A stretch of DNA of 64,000 bases from JAICKM01 sp050998805 (GTDB lineage Bacteria > Chloroflexota > Chloroflexia > QHBQ01 > JAICKM01): positions 67,009 through 131,008 of the forward strand of contig JBPCPV010000027.1 in NCBI GenBank assembly GCA_050998805.1. The letters run 5' to 3'. Below are positions 28,286-37,293 of the stretch, piece after piece. The notes under the pieces are model-generated. The model saw only the letters and a program-made list of their open reading frames with translations. It had not been told where the DNA came from and did no database searches. Each line of letters starts with the position of its first letter. The first letter of the stretch is position 1. A program made the translations under genes and the position numbers.

Positions 28286-29146
28286 CTAGAGATCCCGCCT
28301 GCTGAACGACCAGATCGCCAGGGCGAGCATGACCACCGCGTAGGTTGCGGCGTAGTATATGATCCCCTCATCGGGCACATCGAGAGAGGCGAAGGGCGAA
28401 TTGAACTGACCGTGGAGGAGGGGCGGTTGGAGTTGGTAAGAGGCGAGCCGCCAGAGCGCCTCCACCGGCAACAGGAGGGCGGTGGCGTTCCCCAGGTCCA
28501 CGGCGGCCTTCGCATGGAGCTGTGGGATCGAGCCGATCTGGGCGATCCATGAGCCGACGAAGGCGATACCGTAGAGCATGAAGAGCAGCACACCGTTGGT
28601 CAGCGCCGAGAGCCGAGTGCCGATCAGCAGCGAGAGCGAGAGCAGAGACAGCGCCTCGAGCGCGAGTATCCCGAAAGCAGGCAGCACGTTCGGCGGCGTG
28701 TAGTTCAGCAATCTGCTGATCGCCAGCATGATGCCTCCGGTCAGCAGGCCGACATAGACGATCAGCATCCCAGAGTAGCCGAGCCACTTGCCCAAGATGA
28801 TCTGCCAACGGCCTATCGGCTTGGTGGCTATCGCCTGGATCGTGTTCGAGCCGATTTCCCCGGAGACCGCATCGATCGCCGCGAAAATCGCCAGCATGAC
28901 TGTCAGGAAGTGGACGACATACATCCCCGCGAGAAGTAGGAAGTCGGCACCCTGCTCCTCAATCGCAGCAGGCGGGCGGCGGACACCGGCGTTCGCCAGG
29001 CTCTTTTGGGACTCTTCGAGTACGAACGCGAGGCCCAGGGCGTAGAGCGCGACGAACAGCACGCCGAGCGCCAGGGCTATCACAACCATCCAGCGCCGCC
29101 ACGCCTCGTGGAACGTCAGCCAGGTTATGGTCGCAATGTTCCTCAC
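28286..29146 (-). CDS. ABC-2-type exporter permease
   Basis: This 286-residue protein has six membrane helices and the segment EIGSNTIQAIATKPIGRWQIILGKWLG, which is characteristic of ABC-2/NosY-type permeases. It would form the channel for the ATPase encoded just upstream, whose stop overlaps this start (ATGA). The transported molecule is unknown. Confidence 0.88.
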   Translation of the reverse strand: MRNIATITWLTFHEAWRRWMVVIALALGVLFVALYALGLAFVLEESQKSLANAGVRRPPAAIEEQGADFLLLAGMYVVHFLTVMLAIFAAIDAVSGEIGSNTIQAIATKPIGRWQIILGKWLGYSGMLIVYVGLLTGGIMLAISRLLNYTPPNVLPAFGILALEALSLLSLSLLIGTRLSALTNGVLLFMLYGIAFVGSWIAQIGSIPQLHAKAAVDLGNATALLLPVEALWRLASYQLQPPLLHGQFNSPFASLDVPDEGIIYYAATYAVVMLALAIWSFSRRDL

Positions 29147-30120
29147 TGGCCGCTGTCCTCTGTGCCGACGATTTCGAGGAAGACCTGCTCGAGGGACGGC
29201 CGGCGGGGGGTGAGCGAGTAGAGACGCGCGCCGCAGGCCAGTGTGCGCTCGGCGATAACAGGCAGCAGTTCCTCATCGGTCAGTGTGAGGTCGAGGCTCG
29301 CCGCGCCTACCCCGGCGTGGAGTTCATGGCCTCCGGCCTCCGCCGAATCGGCAGGCAGCTCGGAGAGGCGGCGCTGCACCGGGAGGGCGTCGAGCGCGGC
29401 CAGCAGGCCCGGCGTCACGGCATCTACCCTAAGCTCGACGTGCAAACGGCCTGCTTCGAGATCGCTCATCTCCAGGGTTTGGAGCACGCGGCCCTCCTTG
29501 ATAAAGGCCACGCGGTCGCACGTCGCCTCGACCTCGCCGAGCAGGTGGGAGTTGAGGAAGACAGTGGTGCCTTGCGCCTTCAGGTCGTGCAGAAGCCCGC
29601 GCACCAGCCGCCGCCCTAGTGGATCAAGCGCAGAGGTCGGCTCGTCGAGGAAGACGAGCGCGGGCCTGTTGAGAAGCGCCTGCGCCAGCCCTATCCGCTG
29701 GATCATGCCCTTCGAGAAGCCGGAGATCGTCTGCTCGGCGTGGGCAGCGAGGCCGACGGTTTCGAGGAGCTTAGGGATGCGACTGCGGCGGTCGGCGGGC
29801 GACATGCCGTAGAGCTTGCCGTGGAAGTCGAGGAGTTCGCGCGCCCGCATCCAGCTGTGGAAGCGGAAATGCTCGGGGAGGAAGCCGATGCGGGCCATCG
29901 TCTGCGGGTGGCCGGGCTGATGACCGAGCACGCGGAGGCTGCCGCCGGTCGGATGGACGAGGCTGAGCAGCATCTTGACTGCGGTGCTCTTGCCTGCGCC
30001 GTTCGGCCCCAGGAAGCCGAAGACCTCTCCCTGCGGCACCCGCAGCGTCAGGTCGGTCACCGCAATTTTGCGCCCATACCGCTTCCGCAGACCGTCGGTT
30101 TCGACCGCGAACTCAGGCAT
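29143..30120 (-). CDS. ABC transporter ATPase (drug/NosF-type)
   Basis: This 325-residue ATPase has Walker A (GPNGAGKST), Q loop, signature (SGFSKGMIQRIGLAQAL), Walker B (ALVFLDEPTSALDP) and switch His (NSHLLGE). A C-terminal regulatory part of about 100 residues ends in YSLTPRRPSLEQVFLEIVG. Start ATG 30120 has GGAG 6 nt upstream; a TTG at 30135 is an alternative. It pairs with the permease to export an unknown substrate. Confidence 0.9.
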   Translation of the reverse strand: MPEFAVETDGLRKRYGRKIAVTDLTLRVPQGEVFGFLGPNGAGKSTAVKMLLSLVHPTGGSLRVLGHQPGHPQTMARIGFLPEHFRFHSWMRARELLDFHGKLYGMSPADRRSRIPKLLETVGLAAHAEQTISGFSKGMIQRIGLAQALLNRPALVFLDEPTSALDPLGRRLVRGLLHDLKAQGTTVFLNSHLLGEVEATCDRVAFIKEGRVLQTLEMSDLEAGRLHVELRVDAVTPGLLAALDALPVQRRLSELPADSAEAGGHELHAGVGAASLDLTLTDEELLPVIAERTLACGARLYSLTPRRPSLEQVFLEIVGTEDSGQ

Positions 30121-30165
30121 CTGATCTCCGTCCAATGTCCCTAGCTATCCAGAGACCTGATATGC

Positions 30166-30171
30166 TATAAT
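30166..30171 (+). promoter_or_regulatory. -10 box of the tRNA-Lys gene
   Basis: TATAAT 30166-30171 lies 19 nt before the tRNA. No good -35 is visible. A small GTGCC/GGCAC hairpin (30177-30190) lies between this box and the tRNA 5' end. Confidence 0.45.
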
Positions 30172-30190
30172 GCGATGTGCCGCCCGGCAC

Positions 30191-30262
30191 GAGCCCATAG
30201 CTCAGCGGTAGAGCATCCGACTTTTAATCGGGGGGTCCTGGGTTCGAATCCCAGTGGGCTCA
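30191..30262 (+). tRNA. tRNA-Lys (anticodon TTT)
   Basis: A 72-nt cloverleaf: acceptor GAGCCCA/TGGGCTC, D arm GCTC...GAGC, anticodon loop CTTTTAA with TTT at 30223-30225, T arm CTGGG-TTCGAAT-CCCAG. The discriminator base is A and CCA is not encoded. Confidence 0.96.
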
Positions 30263-30268
30263 CTCTTT

Positions 30269-30297
30269 GAGATTCTTCGCTACGCTCAGAATGACAG
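30269..30297. repeat. REP-like palindromic repeat beside the tRNA
   Basis: GAGATTCTTCGC...GCTCAGAATGACAG, with ATTCT/AGAAT arms, matches from memory a short repeat scattered through many unrelated bacterial genomes. It fills the gap between the tRNA and the stop of the convergent LysM gene. No second copy was noticed in this window. Confidence 0.45.
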
Positions 30298-30299
30298 TG

Positions 30300-32057
30300 C
30301 TACGGGCAGCCGGCGTTGCCCCAGGGGTCGCCGGGGCGGGGGCCGAGGAGTAGGCAACTTAACCAGGGGAACTCCTGGGTGGGGTCTATCGAACCGACAT
30401 CCGCCATGCTGGTCGGGTGGACCTGGAGATGGACGAAGGCACTGCCGGCACGCCCGGTCGAGCCGGTGATGCCCATGACCGTGCCGGGCTTGATGGCGCT
30501 GCCCACATGCAGCGCGGGGTTGACCTGCCAGAGGTGGGAAAGCAGGATGTGGTGGCCGGTCTCGGCGGACTTCCACCAGATGTAGTTGCCGAGGCCGTGG
30601 CCGCAGGCCGCCGCGCCGGGCAGGCAGTTGTTCTCCAGCGCTTCGACTACGCCGCCGATGGGGGCCGTCTGGGTAACGCCGATAGTCGCATCGAGGTCGA
30701 GGCCGTACTCGGGGCCGCCGGGCGATAAGTGCCCGAACTCGGTGATCACATGGTAGACGTGCGGCAGCAGGTTCGCGTGCCCTGCTAAAGCCGGCTGGGC
30801 GGAAGGCGGGTAAGTCACTGCCGGCGGGCCGTTGGGTCCAGTGCTCCACGTACGCACCAACGTCTGCACATCGGCTATGTAGCCCGGCACGTCGTTGTCG
30901 TCGGTATTCGGCGCGTAGACAGGCACGATCTTGGAGACCGTTCGCAGGCCCCATTCGCGCGCATACTGCACGCTGATCAGGATGTACCAATCCTCAATGG
31001 AATCCTCCCACGTCGGGTAGTAGCGGAACCCCTGGTATTCCGGGGAGCCGACCGTCATCCGGCGGTTGCCGATAGAGTCCGTGACGCGGGCTATGCCGAG
31101 GGTTCCGCCCCCGCTCTCGTGGAGGAAGAAGGCGAGCGCGTATGCGGGGTCGATCCCGTACTTCACCCCCAGGGAGTAGAACAAGGCCCCACGCCCGGTT
31201 ACCGGCGAGCCGTTTTCCTTGAGTATCCGGTCGATCTGGGCGGCGCTGATGCTCGGCGGGGCGAGCACGGCAAAATCCGGCGTGTGCCTTTGGATCGCCT
31301 TGTCGCCCGGCGGCGGGGGCCGGAGCTTTACAGTTGAGGGCTTGCGTAGCGGCGGGATGACGAGTACCTGGCTGGCCGAGATCGCCTTCTGGCTGGTGAT
31401 CCCGTTCGTCGCCATCAGCGCCTTGATCGGCACTCCACTCTTCTGCGCTATCCCCGCGAGCGTGTCGCCGTGAAGTACCGTGTACTGTATCTGGGGGGCA
31501 GGCGTGGGGGTCACGCCCTTTAGGTCTGCCCTTTGCGCGTTCCGCATCGCATCAGAGTCCGACGGCGTTGGCGTCGAGTTTTGGGTTTTGGGTTTTGAGT
31601 TTTGAGTTTTGGGCGTTGGGGTTGAGCTTTTAGCTTTGGGTTTTGAGTTTTGAGCTGTTGCGGTTGCCACGGGTTCTTGAGTGGCGGTTGCGATGATGGG
31701 TGCCGGCGTTGGTGTTGGGTTTTGCTTCGTGGGGGTAGGCGCGGCCGGTTCCTGGGTGGCTGTTGCGGGGGGCAGCGTTGGGCTTTGAGCTGTCGCGGTT
31801 GCGGGGGGCAGCGTTGCCTGTCCCTGTGAGGGAAGCGCTGGATTGTGATCCTCGCTGTCCGGCCACTGGTTCGTCACCGCAAGTCCCTTGCCCTGGACCG
31901 CCAGCTGCTGCGAAGGTTGCCTGCTGAGGCCGAGCGCGACCAGCACGGCCAGGATCAGGGCAGCGAGGCCCAGCCAGGCCGCAGGCCGGGACATGATGTT
32001 GCGTAGATGATAGAAATGGGGATCCCAATCGAGCGGTGTGCGCGGCACCGAGGGCAT
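30300..32057 (-). CDS. LysM / lysozyme-like / degenerate M23 cell-wall protein
   Basis: This 585-residue envelope protein has a membrane anchor (residues about 26-45) and a long Pro/Thr-rich linker partly built of 7-residue repeats. A LysM domain (about 191-235, YTVLHGDTLAGIAQKSGVP) follows. Then comes a lysozyme/glucosaminidase-like region with FFLHESGGGTLG and a LytM/M23-like C-terminus. In the M23 region the first His of HxGxD is lost (PEYGLDLD) and the final HLH reads HLQ, so zinc binding is probably gone. ATG 32057 has GAGGAA upstream; the GTG at 32117 lies too close to the -10. It is probably a peptidoglycan hydrolase or amidase activator. Confidence 0.78.
   Translation of the reverse strand: MPSVPRTPLDWDPHFYHLRNIMSRPAAWLGLAALILAVLVALGLSRQPSQQLAVQGKGLAVTNQWPDSEDHNPALPSQGQATLPPATATAQSPTLPPATATQEPAAPTPTKQNPTPTPAPIIATATQEPVATATAQNSKPKAKSSTPTPKTQNSKPKTQNSTPTPSDSDAMRNAQRADLKGVTPTPAPQIQYTVLHGDTLAGIAQKSGVPIKALMATNGITSQKAISASQVLVIPPLRKPSTVKLRPPPPGDKAIQRHTPDFAVLAPPSISAAQIDRILKENGSPVTGRGALFYSLGVKYGIDPAYALAFFLHESGGGTLGIARVTDSIGNRRMTVGSPEYQGFRYYPTWEDSIEDWYILISVQYAREWGLRTVSKIVPVYAPNTDDNDVPGYIADVQTLVRTWSTGPNGPPAVTYPPSAQPALAGHANLLPHVYHVITEFGHLSPGGPEYGLDLDATIGVTQTAPIGGVVEALENNCLPGAAACGHGLGNYIWWKSAETGHHILLSHLWQVNPALHVGSAIKPGTVMGITGSTGRAGSAFVHLQVHPTSMADVGSIDPTQEFPWLSCLLLGPRPGDPWGNAGCP
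31576..31659 (-). repeat. heptanucleotide array inside a coding sequence
   Basis: Twelve 7-nt units on the plus strand (GAGTTTT, GGGTTTT, AGCTTTT types) keep register for 84 nt. Read on the minus strand, three units make 21 nt and encode a 7-residue repeat of the KPKTQNS type in the linker of the LysM protein. Confidence 0.8.
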
Positions 32058-32121
32058 AAGACGGTTCCTCCATAGGCTTAACCTGTGGGGCGGTCTTCTG
32101 ACGCACCCAACGCCCACGCTG

Positions 32122-32127
32122 ATTATA
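32122..32127 (-). promoter_or_regulatory. -10 box for the LysM gene
   Basis: TATAAT on the minus strand (32127-32122) sits between the MFS stop and the LysM gene, with no convincing -35. It would give a leader of about 58 nt to ATG 32057. Confidence 0.45.
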
Positions 32128-32142
32128 CAATAATTAGAGCGT

Positions 32143-33378
32143 TCAAGCCAGCGACCTCAACGGGCCGCGCAGCAGCCAGAGCGCCGAGACCGCGAAGCCG
32201 GCGGACGCGATCCAGAGCGTCGCGCGTGGGCCGATCCCCTCGGCGAGCGCGCCTGCGAGCAGAGCGCCGAGCGGGGCCACCCCGCCCTCGAGGAACTGCA
32301 TACTCGCGTTTGCCCGCCCAAGCAATCGGTCGGGCACCAGGCTTTGACGTAGGCTGAGGGCGTTGATGAAATAGATCACCAGCCCGAAGTCGCCGAAGAA
32401 CTGGGCGGCGAGCAGGAAACCGACAGGAGGCAGGCCGAACGCTCCGGCGAGCGGCGTCAATGGCGCGAAGGCCACGCTGAACGCGAGCGCGCCGATGATA
32501 GTGCGGCCCACGCCGTAGCGCCGCGAGAGCCGCTCGGCCAACAGCGCGCCCGGCAGCGCCCCCAGCCCGCCCGCGGTGATCAACAGACCGAGCACGCCCG
32601 GCGAGATGCCGAGTGTGGCGACCGCGTAGAGGCTGTAGAGCGCGCCGTAGAACCCGCCGAAGAAGTTGCGTATGCCCGAGCCGCCTGCGATGGACCGCAG
32701 CAGAGGGTGCCCGAGCACGAGCCGCAGCCCCTCGGTTACGTCGAGCCATATATTGGCCCGCTCCTGCTTCGGCTCAGGCGGCGGTTCGGGCTTGCTTATC
32801 AGCGCGAGCGAGGCGGCAGATGCCAGGTAGGAGAGCGCGTCGAACAGGATCGCTATCGGCGCAGTGAGGGCCTGCACCAAGCCTCCGGCCAACGACGGCC
32901 CTCCGATCTCGGCAAGCGAACTCGACGCGCCGAGCTTGCTGTTCCCCTCTATGATCTGCTCACGGCTGACCAGCGCCGGCAAGTAGGATTGGCCGGCGAC
33001 CTCGAAGAAGACCGTGAGCACTCCGGCCACCGCCGACACGATGTATAGCTGTTCGATCCGCAGGTAGCCGAGGATCGCCGCAGCCGGTATGGAGCCGAGG
33101 ACGAGGGCGCGCGCGATGTCGGCGGCGATCATGATCGGCCTGCGCCGCAAGCGGTCCACCCAGACCCCGGCAGGCAGCCCGACCAGCAGCACCGGCGCGC
33201 TGCCGATGGCGAACAGCAGACCCATCTCGCCCGGCGTCGCGTGCAGACTGATGACGGCGGCCAGCGGCAACCCGTCGCGCGTGATGCGCGAGCCGAACTC
33301 TGAGATGGCCTGCCCCGCCCAGAGCTTCATAAAGTCAGGGTGGTGCCAGAGGCCGGTGAAGCGCCGCCCGATCCGCAT
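32143..33378 (-). CDS. MFS exporter (MFS_3/EntS-like)
   Basis: This 411-residue protein has twelve predicted helices, the MFS motif A region LPAGVWVDRLRRRPIMIAAD between helices 2 and 3, and the N-terminal HPDFMKLWAGQAISEFGSR that marks the enterobactin-exporter-like group. The substrate is unknown. ATG 33378 lies 2 nt after the PsiE stop, so it is the last gene of the long envelope operon. Confidence 0.86.
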   Translation of the reverse strand: MRIGRRFTGLWHHPDFMKLWAGQAISEFGSRITRDGLPLAAVISLHATPGEMGLLFAIGSAPVLLVGLPAGVWVDRLRRRPIMIAADIARALVLGSIPAAAILGYLRIEQLYIVSAVAGVLTVFFEVAGQSYLPALVSREQIIEGNSKLGASSSLAEIGGPSLAGGLVQALTAPIAILFDALSYLASAASLALISKPEPPPEPKQERANIWLDVTEGLRLVLGHPLLRSIAGGSGIRNFFGGFYGALYSLYAVATLGISPGVLGLLITAGGLGALPGALLAERLSRRYGVGRTIIGALAFSVAFAPLTPLAGAFGLPPVGFLLAAQFFGDFGLVIYFINALSLRQSLVPDRLLGRANASMQFLEGGVAPLGALLAGALAEGIGPRATLWIASAGFAVSALWLLRGPLRSLA

Positions 33379-33380
33379 CC

Positions 33381-33992
33381 TCAATTTCGCGCTGCGCCCG
33401 CGTCCTTATCTAGTATATCGGCTCTGGTGACCAACCAGTAGCAGGCCACCAGCAGCACAGTGACGAGTGTCGTGCCCAGGAGTTCGAGGATCTGCTGGGT
33501 GAACAGATCGGATTGCATCGTATTCTGCTCGGCGGAGAGATGCACCGTGACGATCAGTATGTGGCGGACTGCCGAAATAATGCCGATTGTGATCAGGGGG
33601 CGGAGGGCGAAGGTCCGTGAGCGCAGGTGGGCGACGACGGTGGCAAGGATCTCCAGGACGATCACGACAAACAAAACGTCGTTCACATCGGTCAAGATCA
33701 CCTGGAAAAAGGTGACGGACGGACCCTGGAGTTGCAAGCCATCGAGGCCGGTCAGCAGGATATGCCCAAAGACCAGGGCGGCGATGCCCACCAGGACCGC
33801 AGCCACGCCGAGGTGCAGCAGGTCGTCCACCAGCTCGAACACCTGGTAGCTGAACGCACGCAGACGGATATGAGGCCCCCCCTTGAGGAACTCCTGCTCG
33901 CGCTCGGCGAGGACGCGCAGGTCTTCGTCGAATGTGTCCTTCTGCTGGGCGTTCCTCTCGGTGCCGGCCGCCGCCTCTTCGTGCTCGTCCAT
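33381..33992 (-). CDS. PsiE-family membrane protein
   Basis: This 203-residue protein has four helices with the PsiE pattern: DDLLHLGVAAVLVGIAALVF, DVNDVLFVVIVLEILATVVAHL and RPLITIGIISAVRHILIVTV. In enteric bacteria the family is induced by phosphate starvation, but its role is unknown. An acidic 35-residue N-terminus precedes the first helix. AGGAG precedes ATG 33992; 11 nt separate it from the PBP2 stop. Confidence 0.85.
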   Translation of the reverse strand: MDEHEEAAAGTERNAQQKDTFDEDLRVLAEREQEFLKGGPHIRLRAFSYQVFELVDDLLHLGVAAVLVGIAALVFGHILLTGLDGLQLQGPSVTFFQVILTDVNDVLFVVIVLEILATVVAHLRSRTFALRPLITIGIISAVRHILIVTVHLSAEQNTMQSDLFTQQILELLGTTLVTVLLVACYWLVTRADILDKDAGAARN

Positions 33993-34003
33993 TCGGCGAT
34001 CTC

Positions 34004-35896
34004 CTACTTCTGGGTGAGCGCTGCGAGCAGCGCGGCGCGGGCGATAGGCACGGCGACGCTGCTGCCCTCGCCGCCCTCTTCGACCATCGCGGCGACGGCA
34101 TATTGCGGGCGGTTTGGGTCTTTTCCCGCGAAGCCGATGAACCAGGCGTGCGAAGTACCGCGCCCGGTCTCGGCGGTGCCGGTCTTGCCGCCGACGGCGT
34201 AGCCGGGGATCGTCGCGCCGTTCGCCCAGCCCTTCTGGACCGAGGTGATCATCATCTGGCGGAGGATCGCGTCGCTGTCAGGCGAAACCGCCCTGTCGAG
34301 GCTCGCAGGGTTCGTCTGCGCGACCACGCTGCCGTTCGGTGCCGTCACGCTGCCGACCAGGTAGGGCTGGGGCAGCTCGCCTCCTCGGGCGACCGTCGCG
34401 GCGACAAGGGCCATCTCGAGCGGCGTGGCCTGCATCTCGCCCTGCCCGTAACTGATTGCGGCAAGGTCGTTCGGGGCGTTCGGGCCGTCGAGGTAGTTCG
34501 GGCTGCTGAACAGGCGGCTCGCCTCCACCGGCACGCCCATCGCGGGGTTGTTTTGGTTGTAGTCGCGCTCGAAGCCGAACCTGCGGCCATAGCTGACGAG
34601 TGGATCGCCGCCGAGGACGTTGACCCCCAACTCCGCGAAGACCACGTTGAGCGACCACTGGTAGCCCTCCATGAGCGTGAAGTGGTTGTTAGGGTGGTTT
34701 GCGGGGCGGCAGGTCGAGCAGTCAACATGCGAGTAGGAGCCGGGCTGGACCTTCAGGCTGCCGGTGTCGGTGAAGAGCGTATTCGGGCGGACCTTGCCTT
34801 CGTCAACCGCCGCCGCCAGCGTCACCGTCTTGAACGTCGAGCCGGGCGGGTAAAGGCCCTGCGTGGCGCGGTCCAGCATGGGAAGGTCGGGCCGGGCTTT
34901 TTCGTTGGCGACGCTGTTCCAGTAGTCCACGATCCGCTTGTTTTCGGCGTCCCAGATGGCGGCGTTCGGGTTGAAGGCCAGGCCGTTCGGGTCAAAATGC
35001 GGGTAGCTGACCAACGCCAGCACTGCGCCGGTCTGTGCATCGAGCACGACCACCGCACCCTTGCGCGCGCCGAGCGCGGCCGTCGCAGCGTTCTGTATCG
35101 AGGGCACGAGCGTCAGGTGGACATCCGAGCCGACCGTCGCGCGGTGGAGCAGGCGGTCCTCTTCGCTGACCAGGGGGTTGCTCTCTGCCCGCCCGCTCAG
35201 GTAATCGTCGTAGTTGCTCTCCAGGCCCGACAGCCCATAAATCGTCGGGTTGTAGAAGCCGAGCAGGTAGCCCATGTTGTCCACGGGATACGTCCTTTGG
35301 ACATAGCCGGTATCCGAGTAGACAGTACGCCCGGCGATCACCCGTCCCGAAGCATCGAGGATCTGGCCGCGCTGGACCTTCAGGTCGTGCGACAGCAGGC
35401 GCGGGTTCTGCAACGAGTCGGTGCCTGTCGAGAGCGGCGTCGGGTTCGCGATGGTCTGAGTGAATGTGATGCTCTGGCCGTTGCGAATGAGCTGAGTATC
35501 GCGCTGGTAGAGGTTCGGCGAGATCTGCGTGGTCACGTTGATCACGCGGCTGCCGGAGATGGCAGACGCCTGCGCGACCTGCTGCCTGAAAAGGTGCGCG
35601 CCGAGCAGCAGGAAGCCCGCCAGGAGGAAGCCCGCTAGGAGTTGCACGCTGTGGCTCAGGTTCTCTTGACGTGCGCGCTCCCGCTCTTCGGGCGTGAGGC
35701 TCGTGGTGGGAGCGCGGCGTGCGGGCGTGGGCACGGCGGTCCAGACAAGATAGAGCAGGCAGACGAATATCACGCCGAGGCAGATCAGCCAGACCTGGTC
35801 GCTCGCCAAGAGCGCGCCGGCAAATGTCACGCCGATAGCTAGGAAGCCGAGCAGCGGGCGCAGGAAGTTGTGAAGCCAGTCCATAGAGTTCCTCAT
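34004..35896 (-). CDS. class B penicillin-binding protein (PBP2/PbpA-type transpeptidase)
   Basis: This 630-residue transpeptidase cross-links peptidoglycan. Three N-terminal hydrophobic helices are followed by the dimerisation domain (NPRLLSHDLKVQRGQILD). The transpeptidase motifs are S353-x-x-K356 (PPGSTFKT), SxN (YQWSLNVVF) and KTG (VGGKTGTAE). Three membrane passes, not one, is unusual for a class B PBP. Its ATG overlaps the stop of the RodA/FtsW gene, the usual glycosyltransferase/transpeptidase pair. Confidence 0.93.
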   Translation of the reverse strand: MRNSMDWLHNFLRPLLGFLAIGVTFAGALLASDQVWLICLGVIFVCLLYLVWTAVPTPARRAPTTSLTPEERERARQENLSHSVQLLAGFLLAGFLLLGAHLFRQQVAQASAISGSRVINVTTQISPNLYQRDTQLIRNGQSITFTQTIANPTPLSTGTDSLQNPRLLSHDLKVQRGQILDASGRVIAGRTVYSDTGYVQRTYPVDNMGYLLGFYNPTIYGLSGLESNYDDYLSGRAESNPLVSEEDRLLHRATVGSDVHLTLVPSIQNAATAALGARKGAVVVLDAQTGAVLALVSYPHFDPNGLAFNPNAAIWDAENKRIVDYWNSVANEKARPDLPMLDRATQGLYPPGSTFKTVTLAAAVDEGKVRPNTLFTDTGSLKVQPGSYSHVDCSTCRPANHPNNHFTLMEGYQWSLNVVFAELGVNVLGGDPLVSYGRRFGFERDYNQNNPAMGVPVEASRLFSSPNYLDGPNAPNDLAAISYGQGEMQATPLEMALVAATVARGGELPQPYLVGSVTAPNGSVVAQTNPASLDRAVSPDSDAILRQMMITSVQKGWANGATIPGYAVGGKTGTAETGRGTSHAWFIGFAGKDPNRPQYAVAAMVEEGGEGSSVAVPIARAALLAALTQK

Positions 35897-37293
35897 ATTG
35901 CCTGAGCCTGGCTCGGCTCGGGGCGAGCCGGAGCGGGTGGGGTCGCCGGTACTGGCACCGGTGCCTTGCGCTCGCCGGCAGCCGCCGTCAGCGCCGAGAT
36001 CCGCAGCAGCAGGCCGATGATCACAAAGTTCGTGAGCAGCGAGGAGCCGCCATAGCTGACGAAAGGCAGGGTGATGCCGGTGAGGGGCACCATGCCTGTC
36101 GCGCCGCCGAGGATGATCAGGGTTTGCAGGCCGAGGATCGTGCTGAGGCCGACCGCGAGCATCTGGTGGAAGTTGTCGCGGGCGCGCAGCGCGATGTGGT
36201 AGCCGCGGAAGACGAGCAGCAGGTAGAAGCAGACCGTGGCGAGTGTTCCCGCCAGGCCAAGTTCCTCACCGATAGCGGCGAACACGAAGTCGGTGTGGAT
36301 CGCAGGCACCCAGGCGGGGCTGCCGTAGCCAAAGCCGGTGCCGAACGCGCCGCCGGTCGCGTAAGCGTAGAGTGCCTGCACGTACTGGTAGCCGCTGCCC
36401 GAGGCGTAGGGCCAGGGGTTCAGCCAGATGTCGAGGCGCAGGCGCACGACGGAGAACAGGTAATACATCACGAGCGAGCCGGCGGAGAAGGCGACCAGCC
36501 CCCCCACGACATAGAGAGGCTTGCCTGTGGCGACGTAGAGCATCGCCAGGAAGATGCCGAAGAAAAGCAGCGCGCTGCCGAGATCCTTCTGGACGACGAA
36601 GAGCAACATCGCCACGCCCCAAACCGCCGCCATTGGCAGCAGATAGGGCAGCGGCGGCAGGCTGATCCGCCCAAGCCGGATGTTCAGGGCGAGCAGGTCG
36701 CGGATGTCGTAGAGATAGCCCGCGAGAAAGATGACGAGCACGACTTTGAGCAGCTCGGACGGCTGGAAGGCGAACGGCCCGAGCTTGAACCAGAGGCGGA
36801 TGCCGCTGCCGTTGAGATCCTGCCCGAAGAAGAGCGTCGCCGCGACAAGCCCCGTGCCGAGCAGTGCCCAGGTGTACTTGTAGCGGCGCAGCCAGACGAG
36901 ATCTCGGCTAGCTACCAGCGTGGCGATCAGCGCCGCGAAGCCGAGCGTGATCCAGAGCATCTGCTTGCTCGCCACATCTTCATAGCCGGCCGTCGGGTAG
37001 GTCCGCACGAGGCTCGGCTGTAGCCTCTGGATCGTGATCATGCCGAGGCCGGTGATGACGCCTACTACCGGCAAAAGCACCTGGTCGGCCCCGCGCTGGG
37101 TCGCGCCCAGAAAGAAGTGCGTCGCGTAGAGCAGGCCGATGAACAGGAAGCTCATCCAGAGGTCGCGCCAGGTGAGCGCCAGCTTCTCGGTCGGCACGAC
37201 GATCACGATCAGCATCCCGACGAGGCTGAGTATCGCGGGCACGAGCAGCAGCTGGAACTCGGTCCAGCGCCATCGGCGGAGTGTGCGGATCAC
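35893..37293 (-). CDS. RodA/FtsW-type SEDS peptidoglycan polymerase
   Basis: This 466-residue protein has about ten to eleven helices. The SEDS core shows FQPSELLKVVLVIFLAGYLYD, VVQKDLGSALLFFG, DFVFAAIGEELGLAG and the C-terminal GITLPFVSYGGSSLLTNF. It polymerises glycan chains from lipid II with the adjacent PBP2. The GTG start at 37293 overlaps the MTAP stop (GTGA). The Pro/Ala-rich tail is extra. Whether it serves division or elongation cannot be decided. Confidence 0.93.
   Translation of the reverse strand: MIRTLRRWRWTEFQLLLVPAILSLVGMLIVIVVPTEKLALTWRDLWMSFLFIGLLYATHFFLGATQRGADQVLLPVVGVITGLGMITIQRLQPSLVRTYPTAGYEDVASKQMLWITLGFAALIATLVASRDLVWLRRYKYTWALLGTGLVAATLFFGQDLNGSGIRLWFKLGPFAFQPSELLKVVLVIFLAGYLYDIRDLLALNIRLGRISLPPLPYLLPMAAVWGVAMLLFVVQKDLGSALLFFGIFLAMLYVATGKPLYVVGGLVAFSAGSLVMYYLFSVVRLRLDIWLNPWPYASGSGYQYVQALYAYATGGAFGTGFGYGSPAWVPAIHTDFVFAAIGEELGLAGTLATVCFYLLLVFRGYHIALRARDNFHQMLAVGLSTILGLQTLIILGGATGMVPLTGITLPFVSYGGSSLLTNFVIIGLLLRISALTAAAGERKAPVPVPATPPAPARPEPSQAQAI

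Noticed and set aside
33932..35638. 568-codon plus-strand open frame opposite PBP2
   Set aside because: It is antisense to a gene with all transpeptidase motifs; long antisense frames are common at this GC content. The translation is Arg/Val-rich without domain patterns.
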